Both the position numbers and the translations under genes were made by a program. Below, one piece after another: positions 52,490 to 61,933 of a stretch of DNA of 64,000 nt (within the stretch, counting starts at the first letter, position 1; every line of letters begins with the position of its first letter). A model generated the notes under the pieces. The model worked only from the letters and a program-made list of their open reading frames with translations, was not told where the DNA came from and searched no databases. The stretch comes from Calothrix sp. NIES-2098 (GTDB taxonomy: Bacteria > Cyanobacteriota > Cyanobacteriia > Cyanobacteriales > Nostocaceae). The stretch is from positions 4,529,001 to 4,593,000 of the forward strand of contig AP018172.1 of NCBI GenBank assembly GCA_002368175.1. Direction: 5' to 3'.

Positions 52490-55282
52490 TTATTCACTCA
52501 CTAATAAAGCAACTGGAAAATGAGCAAGGGCTGCACCAATAGATAATGTTCCTGTAGCTTCTAAAGATTGCTGAGTGAGAACATTGTTCCAGGTAGAGGA
52601 AGTTCCTTTGGGTAATTGTAGCTGCGTATCTTGCCATACAGACTCGCCTAGGGGATATTCTCTAGGCTGGATCAGGCGAGTGAAAAAGCGAGGGGCGATC
52701 GCGATCGCTGTTTGATTTCCCTGCTGTCTGGCAAAGGCGATGATATGATTAGCGTGGGTTCCCTGAATTTCTAAGGGTAAATATTCGCCGTCTTGGAATA
52801 ATTGCAGATAATCTGTTCTAGCTTTGAGGGCTTGAACTGTTAAAAATAGTTTGATTCTGCCATCATTTCTTTGATTGAGTAATTCTTGAATTAAGCTGAG
52901 AATGTTAGTTTGAATTTGCTGTTTAATCGTACTTAAATAACTACGTCGCTGTTCAAAATCTACAGGGCGGCGATTATCTGGATCTACTAAACTTAATTCC
53001 CAAAGTTCTGTTCCTTGGTAAAAGTCAGGTACGCCAGGAGCAACAATTTTTAATAAAGTTTGAGAAAGCGAGTTGAAGATGCCATATTCTGCAATTTGTT
53101 GTTGAAAATTACGGAAATCAGCTAGGAATTCTTTAGAGATTGATGGATCTAGTACCTTTTCTACAAAGGAAGTACAAGCCTCTTCATACTCATTATCAGG
53201 CCGCAACCATGCTGTATGTACTTTGGCTTCTCGAATGGATTTAATGATATATTCCTTCACCCTTTCCACAAAAGAAGACTGTTCCTGTTCAGCGAAGGGA
53301 AACGCCCCGACTAGTGTTTGATAGAGAAAATATTCATCATTGCGATCGGGCATAGATGAACGATGATGCTTACTTTTTAGCCCTTGATTTAGGTTACTCC
53401 AACTATTAACTTTTTCCTCCCACTCATTTGGAATTTCTGATAATACATTTAACCTCGCCCGCACATCTTCACCGCGTTTGGTGTCGTGGGTGGCGGTAGC
53501 GTTCATTGTATGAGGCCAGTTGGCTTGGTGCTTTTGATTAAATGTATGGAAGTCAGTTAGAGAAATACCAAAATGACTGGGATTTCCGCCTACTTCATTC
53601 AGCGACAACAAGCGATTATAAGCATATAAGGTGGTATCTTCTACACCTTTCGCCATCAGGGGGCCAGTGTATTGCTGCATCCGCATAACAAAATATAGCC
53701 ATTGGTCGCGTTCTGTTGGCGTCAGGGATTCATCAAACTCTAGCAGCATAAGCTTTTCAATAAAGTCCATCTCATGCTGCAATAGGGGTGCGTGTTCCTT
53801 GGCTTGGCGAATTACTTCCTCAATGTAGACGCGATCGCTATCATGGATGCCATCGGGAGTAATATATGTGCGATAAATCGGGAATAGGGTGAGAATTTCT
53901 GCGATCGCTCGTTTTAATCCGTTAACTGTAAAGTCATTCCCATAGCGATATTTGCTGGAAATATTCTTCAAAAGTATAGCCAGATTATCAACGTCACCTG
54001 CTAAGTTTTTTTCTAAAATTAGGTGCTTATTCTTATTGACAAGAGATGCATAATCTAATTTATTACCAATAAAGCTATGGTAGATTTTATCGAACTGCGA
54101 TTCATTTTCAGATTGGCAGAATAAGCCATTTATATAATTTAAAAAGTCGTATCCAGATGTACCTTGAATTCTCCAATTTTCTGGTAAATCTTCAGTCAGT
54201 TCCAAGATTTTTTCCACAGTGATGTAAACATCACCCATCTTTTCTTGGAGTCGTTCTAAATATTGGGTGGGGTTATAAAGTCCATCGATATGGTCAATGC
54301 GTAAGCCAGTAAATTTACCTTCTTCTACTAGCTTTTGAATTAAACTATGAGTGTTATTAAAAACTCGCAGTTCTTCAACTTTCACAGAAATGAGTTCGTT
54401 GACTGTAAAGAAGCGGCGGTAGTTCATTTCTTCCGCGCCAACTTTCCAGAAAGCCAGGCGATAAAATTGGTCTTTTAATAAGTCATCTAGCAAATTAAAG
54501 CTTTCAGAATTACCTGCTTCTCCATTGAAAGTTTTCAGGTTCTCTTCAATGAAATCGCGGATAGCATCGTTACTGTTGTAAAGTTCCCAAACCAAGCCTT
54601 TGATAAAGGCGATTTGGTCTTGTCGCTGTTTACCAGCCACCTCGGAGGGCACATTTTTGAGAATGTAGAGAATCCCTAATAGCTTGATAAAATCGGGATG
54701 ATTGCGTCCTAATGTACGGGTAAGTTTACCCAGATTATAGGTGAGGAATTTAGTGTAGGATTCTAAACGCAGAGGTAATTTTAAGCTGTAATAATTAACA
54801 GTTAAACCATTTTGTTCGTATTGCAGTTGAATGTCTCCCTTTTCTAGAGAAACACCGTAAAAGTCTCCTAGTAGGGGAGCAAGAATTCGTTCTTGGCGAT
54901 CGCCAAATGGGACATTCCAACTCAAGTCGAAGTAATCTGTATAGCTAGAATCCGGGCCGTGTTCTAACACGTCCATTAAGTATGGGTTTTCGCTACTATA
55001 AGCCATGTGGTTGGGTACAATATCTTGCAACCAGCCCATACCAAGGGTTTGGAGTTCGCTGACTAAGGCTTCAAATGATTCGGTAGTACCTAGTTCGGGA
55101 TTGAGTTGAGCAGCATCTACTACATCGTAACCATGCGTACTTCCGGAGCGTGCTTTGAATATGGGGGAGGCGTATAAATCGGAAATGCCTAAATCTGCGA
55201 GGTAGGATGCGATCGCTTTTGCGTTGTCAAAGTTAAATTGTGAAGTAAATTGTATTCGATAAGTTGCTTTGGGAATTCGCAT
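52490..55282 (-). CDS. treY: Maltooligosyl trehalose synthase (GH13_26)
   Basis: A 930-residue intramolecular transglucosylase that converts the reducing end of maltodextrins to an alpha,alpha-1,1-linked trehalose unit. It begins MRIPKATYRIQFTSQFNFDNAKAIASYLADLGISDLYASPIF, an unmistakable TreY N-terminus. GH13 catalytic regions are visible: LQDIVPNHMAY, TGLRIDHIDGLYNP with the nucleophile Asp, and the acid Glu near DVYITVEKILE. HDTKRGEDVRARLNVLSEI is the fourth region. The length matches cyanobacterial TreY. TreZ, encoded just upstream in transcription order, releases the trehalose. Confidence 0.95.
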   Translation of the reverse strand: MRIPKATYRIQFTSQFNFDNAKAIASYLADLGISDLYASPIFKARSGSTHGYDVVDAAQLNPELGTTESFEALVSELQTLGMGWLQDIVPNHMAYSSENPYLMDVLEHGPDSSYTDYFDLSWNVPFGDRQERILAPLLGDFYGVSLEKGDIQLQYEQNGLTVNYYSLKLPLRLESYTKFLTYNLGKLTRTLGRNHPDFIKLLGILYILKNVPSEVAGKQRQDQIAFIKGLVWELYNSNDAIRDFIEENLKTFNGEAGNSESFNLLDDLLKDQFYRLAFWKVGAEEMNYRRFFTVNELISVKVEELRVFNNTHSLIQKLVEEGKFTGLRIDHIDGLYNPTQYLERLQEKMGDVYITVEKILELTEDLPENWRIQGTSGYDFLNYINGLFCQSENESQFDKIYHSFIGNKLDYASLVNKNKHLILEKNLAGDVDNLAILLKNISSKYRYGNDFTVNGLKRAIAEILTLFPIYRTYITPDGIHDSDRVYIEEVIRQAKEHAPLLQHEMDFIEKLMLLEFDESLTPTERDQWLYFVMRMQQYTGPLMAKGVEDTTLYAYNRLLSLNEVGGNPSHFGISLTDFHTFNQKHQANWPHTMNATATHDTKRGEDVRARLNVLSEIPNEWEEKVNSWSNLNQGLKSKHHRSSMPDRNDEYFLYQTLVGAFPFAEQEQSSFVERVKEYIIKSIREAKVHTAWLRPDNEYEEACTSFVEKVLDPSISKEFLADFRNFQQQIAEYGIFNSLSQTLLKIVAPGVPDFYQGTELWELSLVDPDNRRPVDFEQRRSYLSTIKQQIQTNILSLIQELLNQRNDGRIKLFLTVQALKARTDYLQLFQDGEYLPLEIQGTHANHIIAFARQQGNQTAIAIAPRFFTRLIQPREYPLGESVWQDTQLQLPKGTSSTWNNVLTQQSLEATGTLSIGAALAHFPVALLVSE

Positions 55283-55397
55283 AGGATTGTTGTTGTGGCT
55301 GGGAAATGAGGAGGATTTTTTTAACGAACCGCGAAGGACACAAAGGACACGAAGTAATGTGAGTTTTAGAGAGTTTTTGCGTCAGTCATCAGAGTAA

Positions 55398-57245
55398 TTA
55401 AGGCTCTAATTCGTACAACACGAGACTTGTGGGTTGGAGTTGCAGTTCTTGTCCTACAGACAGATCTTCAGGTGCTTGTGAACCGGGGCCAGCCCAGGAA
55501 GTATCGGCTGAGTCTAATCTTTTGTAAGCTTGACGCTGAATTGGCAAAGTTGCGGTTACTGGAGATTGATTGAAATTTAATGCAAATATCACTTGACTCG
55601 ATTCACTCCAACGGCGCACTATGACTAATTGTTTATCTTCGTCGCTAGTTGCTTCAATGCAGTTGCGGTCTTGTTTTAACAGTGCGGGATGTGCTTTGCG
55701 CCAATCAATTAACTCGCGATACCAATTTAGTAAAACTTTGTGCTGTCCTTGGTTGCGTAATTGCCAGTTAAGTTTACAACGCAAAAATGTTTCTGCTGAT
55801 TCTGGATCTGGTGGATCTTCGTCATAGTGAAAGGCTTCAAATTCTTGTTTGCGTCCGGCGCGTACTGCTTGAATTAAATCGGGGTCGGAGTGGCTGACAA
55901 AGTACATGAAGGGTGCAGTTTCGCCGTATTCTTCACCCATGAATAATAGGGGTAAGTAGGGTGATAGCAACACAGCACCTGCGGCTAATTTCAATCCTTC
56001 AAAGGATATCCGATTCCACAGGCGATCGCCTTTCATTTGATTGCCAATTTGGTCGTGATTTTGGATGCAAACGGAAAATTGTGCAGGCGGGCGATCGCGG
56101 CAAGATATACCATGAAATCGTTTGCGATGCGGTGCATACTGCCAATCGTAGACAAAGGTATCTTGATAAGCTTTGGCTAGTTGGGCGCATTGTCCAAAGT
56201 CTTGATAATATCCTTGGCGATCGCCTGTTAACAAGGCGTGCAATGCATGGTGAAAGTCATCACTCCATTGAGCATCTAGTCCGTAGCCACCTAATTCTGG
56301 TGGACGAATGATTTGGGGGTTATTTAGGTCGCTTTCAGCAATTAAGTAGCGTTTGCGTCCTCCGTTCTGGGATAAACTATGTACTGCTTCAGCTAATTCC
56401 CACAGGAAATGTTTTGCGCCTAAATCGTATATTGCCTGAATCGCATCAAGGCGCAATGCATCAATATGGAAATCTTCTAACCAATACAGGGCATTCTGAA
56501 TAAAATAGTGACGCACGCCTTGACTGTGGGCGTCATCAAAATTCATGGCGTTGCCCCAAGGGGTTTTATAGGTTTTAGTAAAGTAAGGTGCAAATTGGCC
56601 CATGTAGTTACCTTCCGGGCCAAAGTGGTTATAAACCACATCCAGCACTACAGCAATTCCGTGTTGGTGACAAGCATTTACTAGTTGCTTCAAATCGGCC
56701 GGAGTACCGTAGGAATTTTGGATTGCAAACGGGTAAACGCCGTCATAGCCCCAGTTGCGGTATGCCAAACTAGGTTCAATATGGGTGTCGCCGGGGAACT
56801 GGGCAATCGGCATAAGTTCAATCGCATTAATCCCCAGTTCTTTTAAATCTGCTAGGCGGGGAATGATGGCGGTGAAGGTGCCTTCGGGTGTAAATGTGCC
56901 AACGTGGAGTTCGTAGAAAATCATCGATTCTAAGGGAACGCCAGTCCAGTTGTTATCTGTCCACTCAAATTGCGGATCGATAACTTGCGACGGCCCGTGA
57001 ACTCCTTCGGGTTGATACTGCGATGCTGGGTCGGCAAAAGCGTTTTCTTTATCCAAAACATAGCGATAAAGCGTGCCGGGATAGACATCATTCACTTTCG
57101 CCTGCCAATATCCCTCTGCTTGGGGTTTCAGGGGAATTACTTGCTCTTGTGGCGTCAAAATTTGCACTGCCACGCTGTTTAATGTGGGCGACCAAACTGT
57201 AAATTCACACTCTCCGTTACCCAAGTAGTTAGCACCAGTTCTCAC
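55398..57245 (-). CDS. treZ: Maltooligosyl trehalose trehalohydrolase (GH13_10)
   Basis: A 615-residue enzyme that cuts free trehalose from maltooligosyl trehalose. It starts with GTG 57245 (VRTGANYLG), supported by GGGAGGA seven to eight bases upstream; a TTG start 11 codons earlier lacks such a site. The N-terminal beta-sandwich (ECEFTVWSPTLNSVAVQIL) is followed by the GH13 barrel with VVLDVVYNHFGPEGNY, IDALRLDAIQAIYD (nucleophile Asp), YLIAESDLNNP (acid Glu) and CIQNHDQIGNQ. The C-terminal domain ends LVLYELEP. First gene of the treZ-treY-treH operon. Confidence 0.94.
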   Translation of the reverse strand: MRTGANYLGNGECEFTVWSPTLNSVAVQILTPQEQVIPLKPQAEGYWQAKVNDVYPGTLYRYVLDKENAFADPASQYQPEGVHGPSQVIDPQFEWTDNNWTGVPLESMIFYELHVGTFTPEGTFTAIIPRLADLKELGINAIELMPIAQFPGDTHIEPSLAYRNWGYDGVYPFAIQNSYGTPADLKQLVNACHQHGIAVVLDVVYNHFGPEGNYMGQFAPYFTKTYKTPWGNAMNFDDAHSQGVRHYFIQNALYWLEDFHIDALRLDAIQAIYDLGAKHFLWELAEAVHSLSQNGGRKRYLIAESDLNNPQIIRPPELGGYGLDAQWSDDFHHALHALLTGDRQGYYQDFGQCAQLAKAYQDTFVYDWQYAPHRKRFHGISCRDRPPAQFSVCIQNHDQIGNQMKGDRLWNRISFEGLKLAAGAVLLSPYLPLLFMGEEYGETAPFMYFVSHSDPDLIQAVRAGRKQEFEAFHYDEDPPDPESAETFLRCKLNWQLRNQGQHKVLLNWYRELIDWRKAHPALLKQDRNCIEATSDEDKQLVIVRRWSESSQVIFALNFNQSPVTATLPIQRQAYKRLDSADTSWAGPGSQAPEDLSVGQELQLQPTSLVLYELEP

Positions 57246-57465
57246 GCAGTATCCTCCCGTTAGATAATGTGTGCCCAATAGTGGCTTGACTTGTCGTTAA
57301 ACATCGCGCCAGATAGCATAATGTAGCGTTTAGCCAATAATTTTCTAGCACCCTCAGGCGGATTTTTTTTACCAAAAAAGCTTGTCTATTAACCTCAGGG
57401 AAGATTAGTGGAAAAAACTCTGTCAATATTGTCAGTATCCTATTGAGTTTGGTGTATTGTTCGTT

Positions 57466-58434
57466 GTGAAAAAATTTATTGTTCAAATAGCAGGCTGCAA
57501 TTTGTTACTAAGTTTGTTGATGGTACAGCACAGCAGTGGTAATACTTCCAGTACCATACAAGCGATTATGAACGCTAACACCAAACTGGAAAAGTTGGTC
57601 GGTGGTTTAAAATTTACAGAAGGGCCAGTTTGGCATCCTAGAGGCTTTTTGCTCTTCAGTGATATCCCCGCAGATACTATTTATAAATTGACAACTAATG
57701 GTAAAGTTTCTGTATTTCGTCGTCCTGCTGGTCATCCCAACGGTAATACTTTTGATACACAAGGACGGTTAATTACTGCTGAACATAATCGCCGCCTTGT
57801 CCGCACAGAAAAAAATGGTGAAATAAAAGTTTTGGCACAACGCTATCAGGGCAAACTTCTCAACAGCCCAAATGATGTTGTAGTTAAATCAGATGGTAGC
57901 ATTTACTTTACTGACCCACCTTATGGCATTAGTAAGGAAAAGGAAGAACTGGGCTTTTATGGCATCTATCGTTGGCAACCGAATGGAACTCTAAATTTGC
58001 TCGATCGACAAATGCTACGTCCCAATGGCATCGCGTTTTCACCTGATGATAAAAAGCTCTATGTTAGTGACTCTGAACAAGGATATATTCGCATTTTTGA
58101 TGTTAAATTAGATGGCACTTTAACTAATAGCAGGGTTTTTGCTGATTTGAAAGAACCCAAAGATAAAGGCGTACCTGATGGTTTGAAGATAGATATTCAA
58201 GGAAATATCTACTGTAGCGGCCCTGAAGGAGTCTGGATTTTTTCTCCCACAGGTCAATTACTAGGCAAAATTATAGTGCCAGAGACTGTCACCAATTTGG
58301 CTTGGGGCGATAATGACTATAAAACTCTTTATATAACCGCAGGTCAGAGTGTTTATCGCATCCGCTTAAAAGTTAGGGGTCAGCAACCGGGAAGAATATT
58401 AGATAATAGGGTTTCGCTAAACCCCAAAAAATAA
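57466..58434 (+). CDS. SMP-30/gluconolactonase-like exported lactonase
   Basis: A 322-residue protein with a GTG start at 57466 giving MKKFIVQIAGCNLLLSLL, a plausible signal peptide, so it is likely secreted or periplasmic. The body is a six-bladed beta-propeller of the SMP-30/gluconolactonase/LRE family: FTEGPVWHPRGFLLFSDI, the metal-site Glu in the TEGP motif, LNSPNDVVVKSDGSIYFTDPPYG with the metal-binding Asn/Asp, and PNGIAFSPDDKKLYVSDS. Such enzymes use a divalent metal to hydrolyse lactones or related esters. It is divergent from treZ across about 220 bases. A short palindrome overlaps its last codons. Confidence 0.88.
   Translation: MKKFIVQIAGCNLLLSLLMVQHSSGNTSSTIQAIMNANTKLEKLVGGLKFTEGPVWHPRGFLLFSDIPADTIYKLTTNGKVSVFRRPAGHPNGNTFDTQGRLITAEHNRRLVRTEKNGEIKVLAQRYQGKLLNSPNDVVVKSDGSIYFTDPPYGISKEKEELGFYGIYRWQPNGTLNLLDRQMLRPNGIAFSPDDKKLYVSDSEQGYIRIFDVKLDGTLTNSRVFADLKEPKDKGVPDGLKIDIQGNIYCSGPEGVWIFSPTGQLLGKIIVPETVTNLAWGDNDYKTLYITAGQSVYRIRLKVRGQQPGRILDNRVSLNPKK
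58409..58424. terminator. Short GGGTTT / AAACCC hairpin at end of the lactonase gene
   Basis: Six-base arms around CGCT overlap the last codons of the gene. The sequence resembles the palindromes at 7864 and 12034, suggesting the same repeat family; the A-run after it could aid termination of a minus-strand transcript only. Confidence 0.35.
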
Positions 58435-58525
58435 AATTGGTATGGCGAAGATTATTCCTAACTTAACTTTATTAACCTATTGATTTGTTCAATTATAGGA
58501 CTCATATTCGATTTCTAAAATATAG

Positions 58526-58582
58526 GTAGTAGTGGGCATTGCCCACCATATCCTGGTTTTGGTGGGTAATGCCCACCCTACT
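58526..58582. repeat. Dispersed imperfect palindrome (GCCCACC type), copy 2
   Basis: Arms GTGGGCATTGCCCACC and GGTGGGTAATGCCCACC around ATATCCTGGTTTT. The core sequence is shared with 2917-2965 almost exactly. Confidence 0.7.
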
Positions 58583-58658
58583 ATTGATTTGTTCAATTAT
58601 CAATGTTATGTAGCGATAATTGTTATGACTGCGTAAACTATTCAAATGAGAAGCGATA

Positions 58659-59003
58659 AGGCATTTGAAGAAAGCAAGATACCTTCTTGCTTGCCTAAAA
58701 TATCATAATAAGTGCGCGATTTACTGAAACGAGAAAGTATTCAGGCATTTGAAGAAAGCAAGATACCTTTTTGCTTGCCTAAAAGACCATAATAAGTGCG
58801 TGATTTACTAAAATGAGAAAGTCATCTGCCTTTTTGCTTGCCTAAAATACCATAATGAGTGCGTGATTTACTGAAAGGAGAAAGTATTCAGGCATTTGAA
58901 GAAAGTGATATGCCTTTTTGCTTGCCTAAAAGACCATAATGAGTTCACGATTTAGTGAAAGGAGAAAGTATTCAGGCATTTGAAGAAAGTGATATGCCTT
59001 TTT
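58659..59003. repeat. 84-nt tandem array, about four units
   Basis: Complete 84-base units start at 58659 and 58890; one at 58743 is followed by a unit lacking its first ~20 bases (about 58824), and a partial unit begins at 58974. Each opens AGGCATTTGAAGAAAG and contains TTGCTTGCCTAAAA and GAGAAAGTATTC. In unit 1 AAGCAAGA and TCTTGCTT form a perfect 8-bp stem around TACCT. The remaining gap 58435-59115 shows no gene. Confidence 0.9.
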
Positions 59004-59115
59004 AATAACTGTAAATAACTCAATACCTTTCGGTAAAAGAAAAAAAGCAATAGAACGATCGCGTACATTGCGATCGCAGCATCGTCAAGCTCAACACGAT
59101 CGCTCCATTCGTTAA

Positions 59116-61875
59116 TTACTTTCGACTTCCTACTCCTTGGCAAATCTGGCGATCGCCTGCGCTCAGATCGGTATTATACTGCAAATAATCGTGTAACCAC
59201 TGACAACCTCGTGCCAAAAGCTGCTCTAAATCTGCATTATCAAAGGGCATGAGTTTGACAATCCCACTTTCGCCTGCGATCGCAATTTGATGCCCCTGAG
59301 GATTAAAAGCTACATTCCAAACTTCACCTTGATAATCTCTAATCTTAGCGATTTGCTGTCCTGTGATAGTCCACAAGCGCACAGTACCATCCTCTCCCGC
59401 AGTACCAATTTGCTGACCATCGTCGGGGCTGAACCTGGCATCAAAAACTTGTCCTTCATGTCCTCTCAGCAAAGCCAGCTGTTGTCCTGCAAGATTCCAT
59501 ACCCGGCTAGTACCATCTTTCCCTGCCGTAACAATTAACTTACCATCCGGGCTAAAGTTCGCTTGAAAGACAATATCCTGATGCCCTGTGAATTCTGCGA
59601 TTGGCTTGCCAGAGAGATTCCAAAGATGAAATGTTCCCCGATCTCCAGTAGTAACAATTGTTTTACCATCAGGGCTGAACTTGACACTCCAGATTTGACC
59701 GTCATTTGTCTGAAAACTCCGAGTTTGTTGCCCGGAAATATTCCACAACCGAATTATGCCATTTTCTCCAGAGGTAACAATGCGTTTACCATCCGGACTC
59801 AAGCTGGCACGATAAATTGCTTGCCTATGACCGCCAAATTCAGCGATTTGCTTTCCGGTAATCTCCCATAACCGCGCAAAATCATCTCCCGCCGTGAGAA
59901 TTTTTGTCCCATCTGGGCTGAAACTCAAACTCCAAACTGATTTTTGATGCCCCTTAAATTCGGCTAGTTGTTTTCCAGTCAAATTCCACAGGCGAACTAC
60001 GCCATCAACTCCCGCCACAGCGATTTTCTTGCCATCTGGGCTAAAATTCAGGCTCCAAATCCATCCGTGACTGGCTTTAAATGCAGTAATCTGGCGCTTG
60101 GAAATGTTCCATAATCGAGCAATACCATCGCCGCCAGCGGTAATTAGTTGTTGACCATCTGGGCTAAAACTGACGCTGTTGATCCAAAGCGTGGCTTTAA
60201 ACTGAGCCAACTGATGTCCTGAAAGATTCCACACGCGGATGGTGCTGTCTCTGCCAGAGGTAGCAATTCGCCTGCCATCAGGACTAAAACTCACCCCCAA
60301 GACTGCGCCTAAATGCCCTTTAAATTCGGCCAGGGTTTTACCCGCCAGATTCCACAACCTAGCTGTGCCATCATCACAAGCAGTCACAATAGTCTTGCCG
60401 TCAGGGCTAAAACTGACTTCGCTAATGCTACTTTCATGCCCTGTAAATTCTCTGATTTGTTGCCCTGTCAGGCTCCACAGTCGTGCAGTGCGATCGCTCC
60501 CAACTGTTACTAATTGTCGTCCATCAGGACTAAATCGGACATACGCAACTTGTCCCTGATGACCTTTAAATTCCACAAGTTCTTGCCCTGTCAGACTCCA
60601 TAACCGAGCAGTACCATCAACGCTGGCTGTAGCCAGTCGTTGACCATCAGGACTAAAACTCACACTCCAGATTAACCCCTGGTGTCCTTTGAATTCAACG
60701 AGTTGTTTTCCGGAAAGATTCCATAATCGCGCAGTGCGATCGCTACCAGCAGTCGCAATTGTTTTACCATCTGGGCTAAAGCTGGCATCCAGAACTTGCC
60801 CCCGATGTCCTCTAAATTCAGCCAATTGTTGTCCTGTGGCAGTCCACAGCCGGACAGTGCCGCGATCGTCAACCGTGACAATTTTGCTACCATCGGGGCT
60901 AAACCGGGCGCAGGAAGCGTTGCTGCGATCTGCGCGAATGCGATTCTGTTCGTGGATGTTTTCCAGCAGCGTTCTCAGGGAGAACAGCGGGCTGGTGGTT
61001 GGATATTGAGAGATCTGGCTATCTTTCACCAGTGCTTGCAACGCTTTACCACTTTGTACTGCTGCTAAGAGCGCACCTAACTGATCGGAGTTAAACTGCT
61101 CTAAGGTAGTTGCGCCTTCCCTTTCTAGCTGCGTTGCAGTTTTCGCTGCTTGCAGTTCTTGAAGCGCCCGCATAGTCATCGTACTGACTACAACGGCTGC
61201 ACATATTGTTAAGCCCAGCACTGCTGACCCAATTTGCACCATCCGCCTTGACTTTTGCCCTGCTCGAATCAATCTTTGGTAAGCATCTTCAGCTTCGCGG
61301 CTTTTGCTGATGTAGTTAACTTGCTGTGCGGTGGGTTTTGGTTCCTTGCTTGCTCCCTGCTGTAACCATTGTTCTGCCTCTTGCAAATCGCTACCGCGCA
61401 ATAAAAAACTATCGTTGCGTGCTTTTGCTTCCCACTCTAGAGCGTGTACAAGCAGGCGCGCGTGCGCATATACATAGTCTAAATCAGTGTTAATCGCCTT
61501 CAGCAACGACTGGAACGCCCGATCGAAATTATCTTGCTCGCGAAAAAAAATCCAGTTGTGCCTTGCTACTGCTTCATGTACCTGCTCGCTCGCAAAACCT
61601 TCTCGCCACAAAATAGGTATTAAACGCTTACTGTTTTTCACGCTATGTTCAAGTTCTTGGCGGCACACCTTAGAAGCAACTGAGTCGGGGCTGATAATAA
61701 AAATGAAAGTATGTGCCCCTTCGATGCCACGCTGAATTTCATGCCACCAGTCTGCGGTGAGGGGAATATCCTGCCAGTCAACCCAAGCATCACAATTTGC
61801 TTCTTCCAGCGCCGCATGGAGTTTCTCTACAAATACCCTATCTTTGCGCGAGTAGGAGATAAAAATATTAGCCAT
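59116..61875 (-). CDS. TIR domain - transmembrane - WD40 repeat protein
   Basis: A 919-residue protein. Residues 1-130 form a bacterial TIR domain (MANIFISYSRKDRVFVEKLH; DWQDIPLTADWWHEIQRGI; ISPDSVASKVCRQELEHSVK), with Glu74 in CRQEL at the position of the catalytic Glu of NADase-type TIRs. A helical linker and one membrane segment (about 212-232, QIGSAVLGLTICAAVVVS) follow. From about residue 310 I count 14 WD40 repeats of the FSPDGxxIxTxGxDGTxRLWNLxG type, enough for two seven-bladed propellers. The propellers probably sense a ligand or partner, and the TIR acts as NADase or signalling adaptor. It lies 58 bases downstream of the RyR-SLOG-cyclase gene. Confidence 0.92.
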   Translation of the reverse strand: MANIFISYSRKDRVFVEKLHAALEEANCDAWVDWQDIPLTADWWHEIQRGIEGAHTFIFIISPDSVASKVCRQELEHSVKNSKRLIPILWREGFASEQVHEAVARHNWIFFREQDNFDRAFQSLLKAINTDLDYVYAHARLLVHALEWEAKARNDSFLLRGSDLQEAEQWLQQGASKEPKPTAQQVNYISKSREAEDAYQRLIRAGQKSRRMVQIGSAVLGLTICAAVVVSTMTMRALQELQAAKTATQLEREGATTLEQFNSDQLGALLAAVQSGKALQALVKDSQISQYPTTSPLFSLRTLLENIHEQNRIRADRSNASCARFSPDGSKIVTVDDRGTVRLWTATGQQLAEFRGHRGQVLDASFSPDGKTIATAGSDRTARLWNLSGKQLVEFKGHQGLIWSVSFSPDGQRLATASVDGTARLWSLTGQELVEFKGHQGQVAYVRFSPDGRQLVTVGSDRTARLWSLTGQQIREFTGHESSISEVSFSPDGKTIVTACDDGTARLWNLAGKTLAEFKGHLGAVLGVSFSPDGRRIATSGRDSTIRVWNLSGHQLAQFKATLWINSVSFSPDGQQLITAGGDGIARLWNISKRQITAFKASHGWIWSLNFSPDGKKIAVAGVDGVVRLWNLTGKQLAEFKGHQKSVWSLSFSPDGTKILTAGDDFARLWEITGKQIAEFGGHRQAIYRASLSPDGKRIVTSGENGIIRLWNISGQQTRSFQTNDGQIWSVKFSPDGKTIVTTGDRGTFHLWNLSGKPIAEFTGHQDIVFQANFSPDGKLIVTAGKDGTSRVWNLAGQQLALLRGHEGQVFDARFSPDDGQQIGTAGEDGTVRLWTITGQQIAKIRDYQGEVWNVAFNPQGHQIAIAGESGIVKLMPFDNADLEQLLARGCQWLHDYLQYNTDLSAGDRQICQGVGSRK

Positions 61876-61933
61876 GATGCGCTGTTTGGGATGACATCAA
61901 TTCTAGAGCAATCTCAGTTGTATCATGACATCA

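Noticed and set aside
58659..59003. CRISPR array
   Set aside because: Units are contiguous near-identical tandem repeats with no unique spacers, and no cas genes are nearby; the same holds for the two 21-nt arrays.
58952..59143. 63-codon minus-strand frame at the right end of the 84-nt array
   Set aside because: Made of the repeat tail and the end of the TIR-WD40 gene; no start signals.
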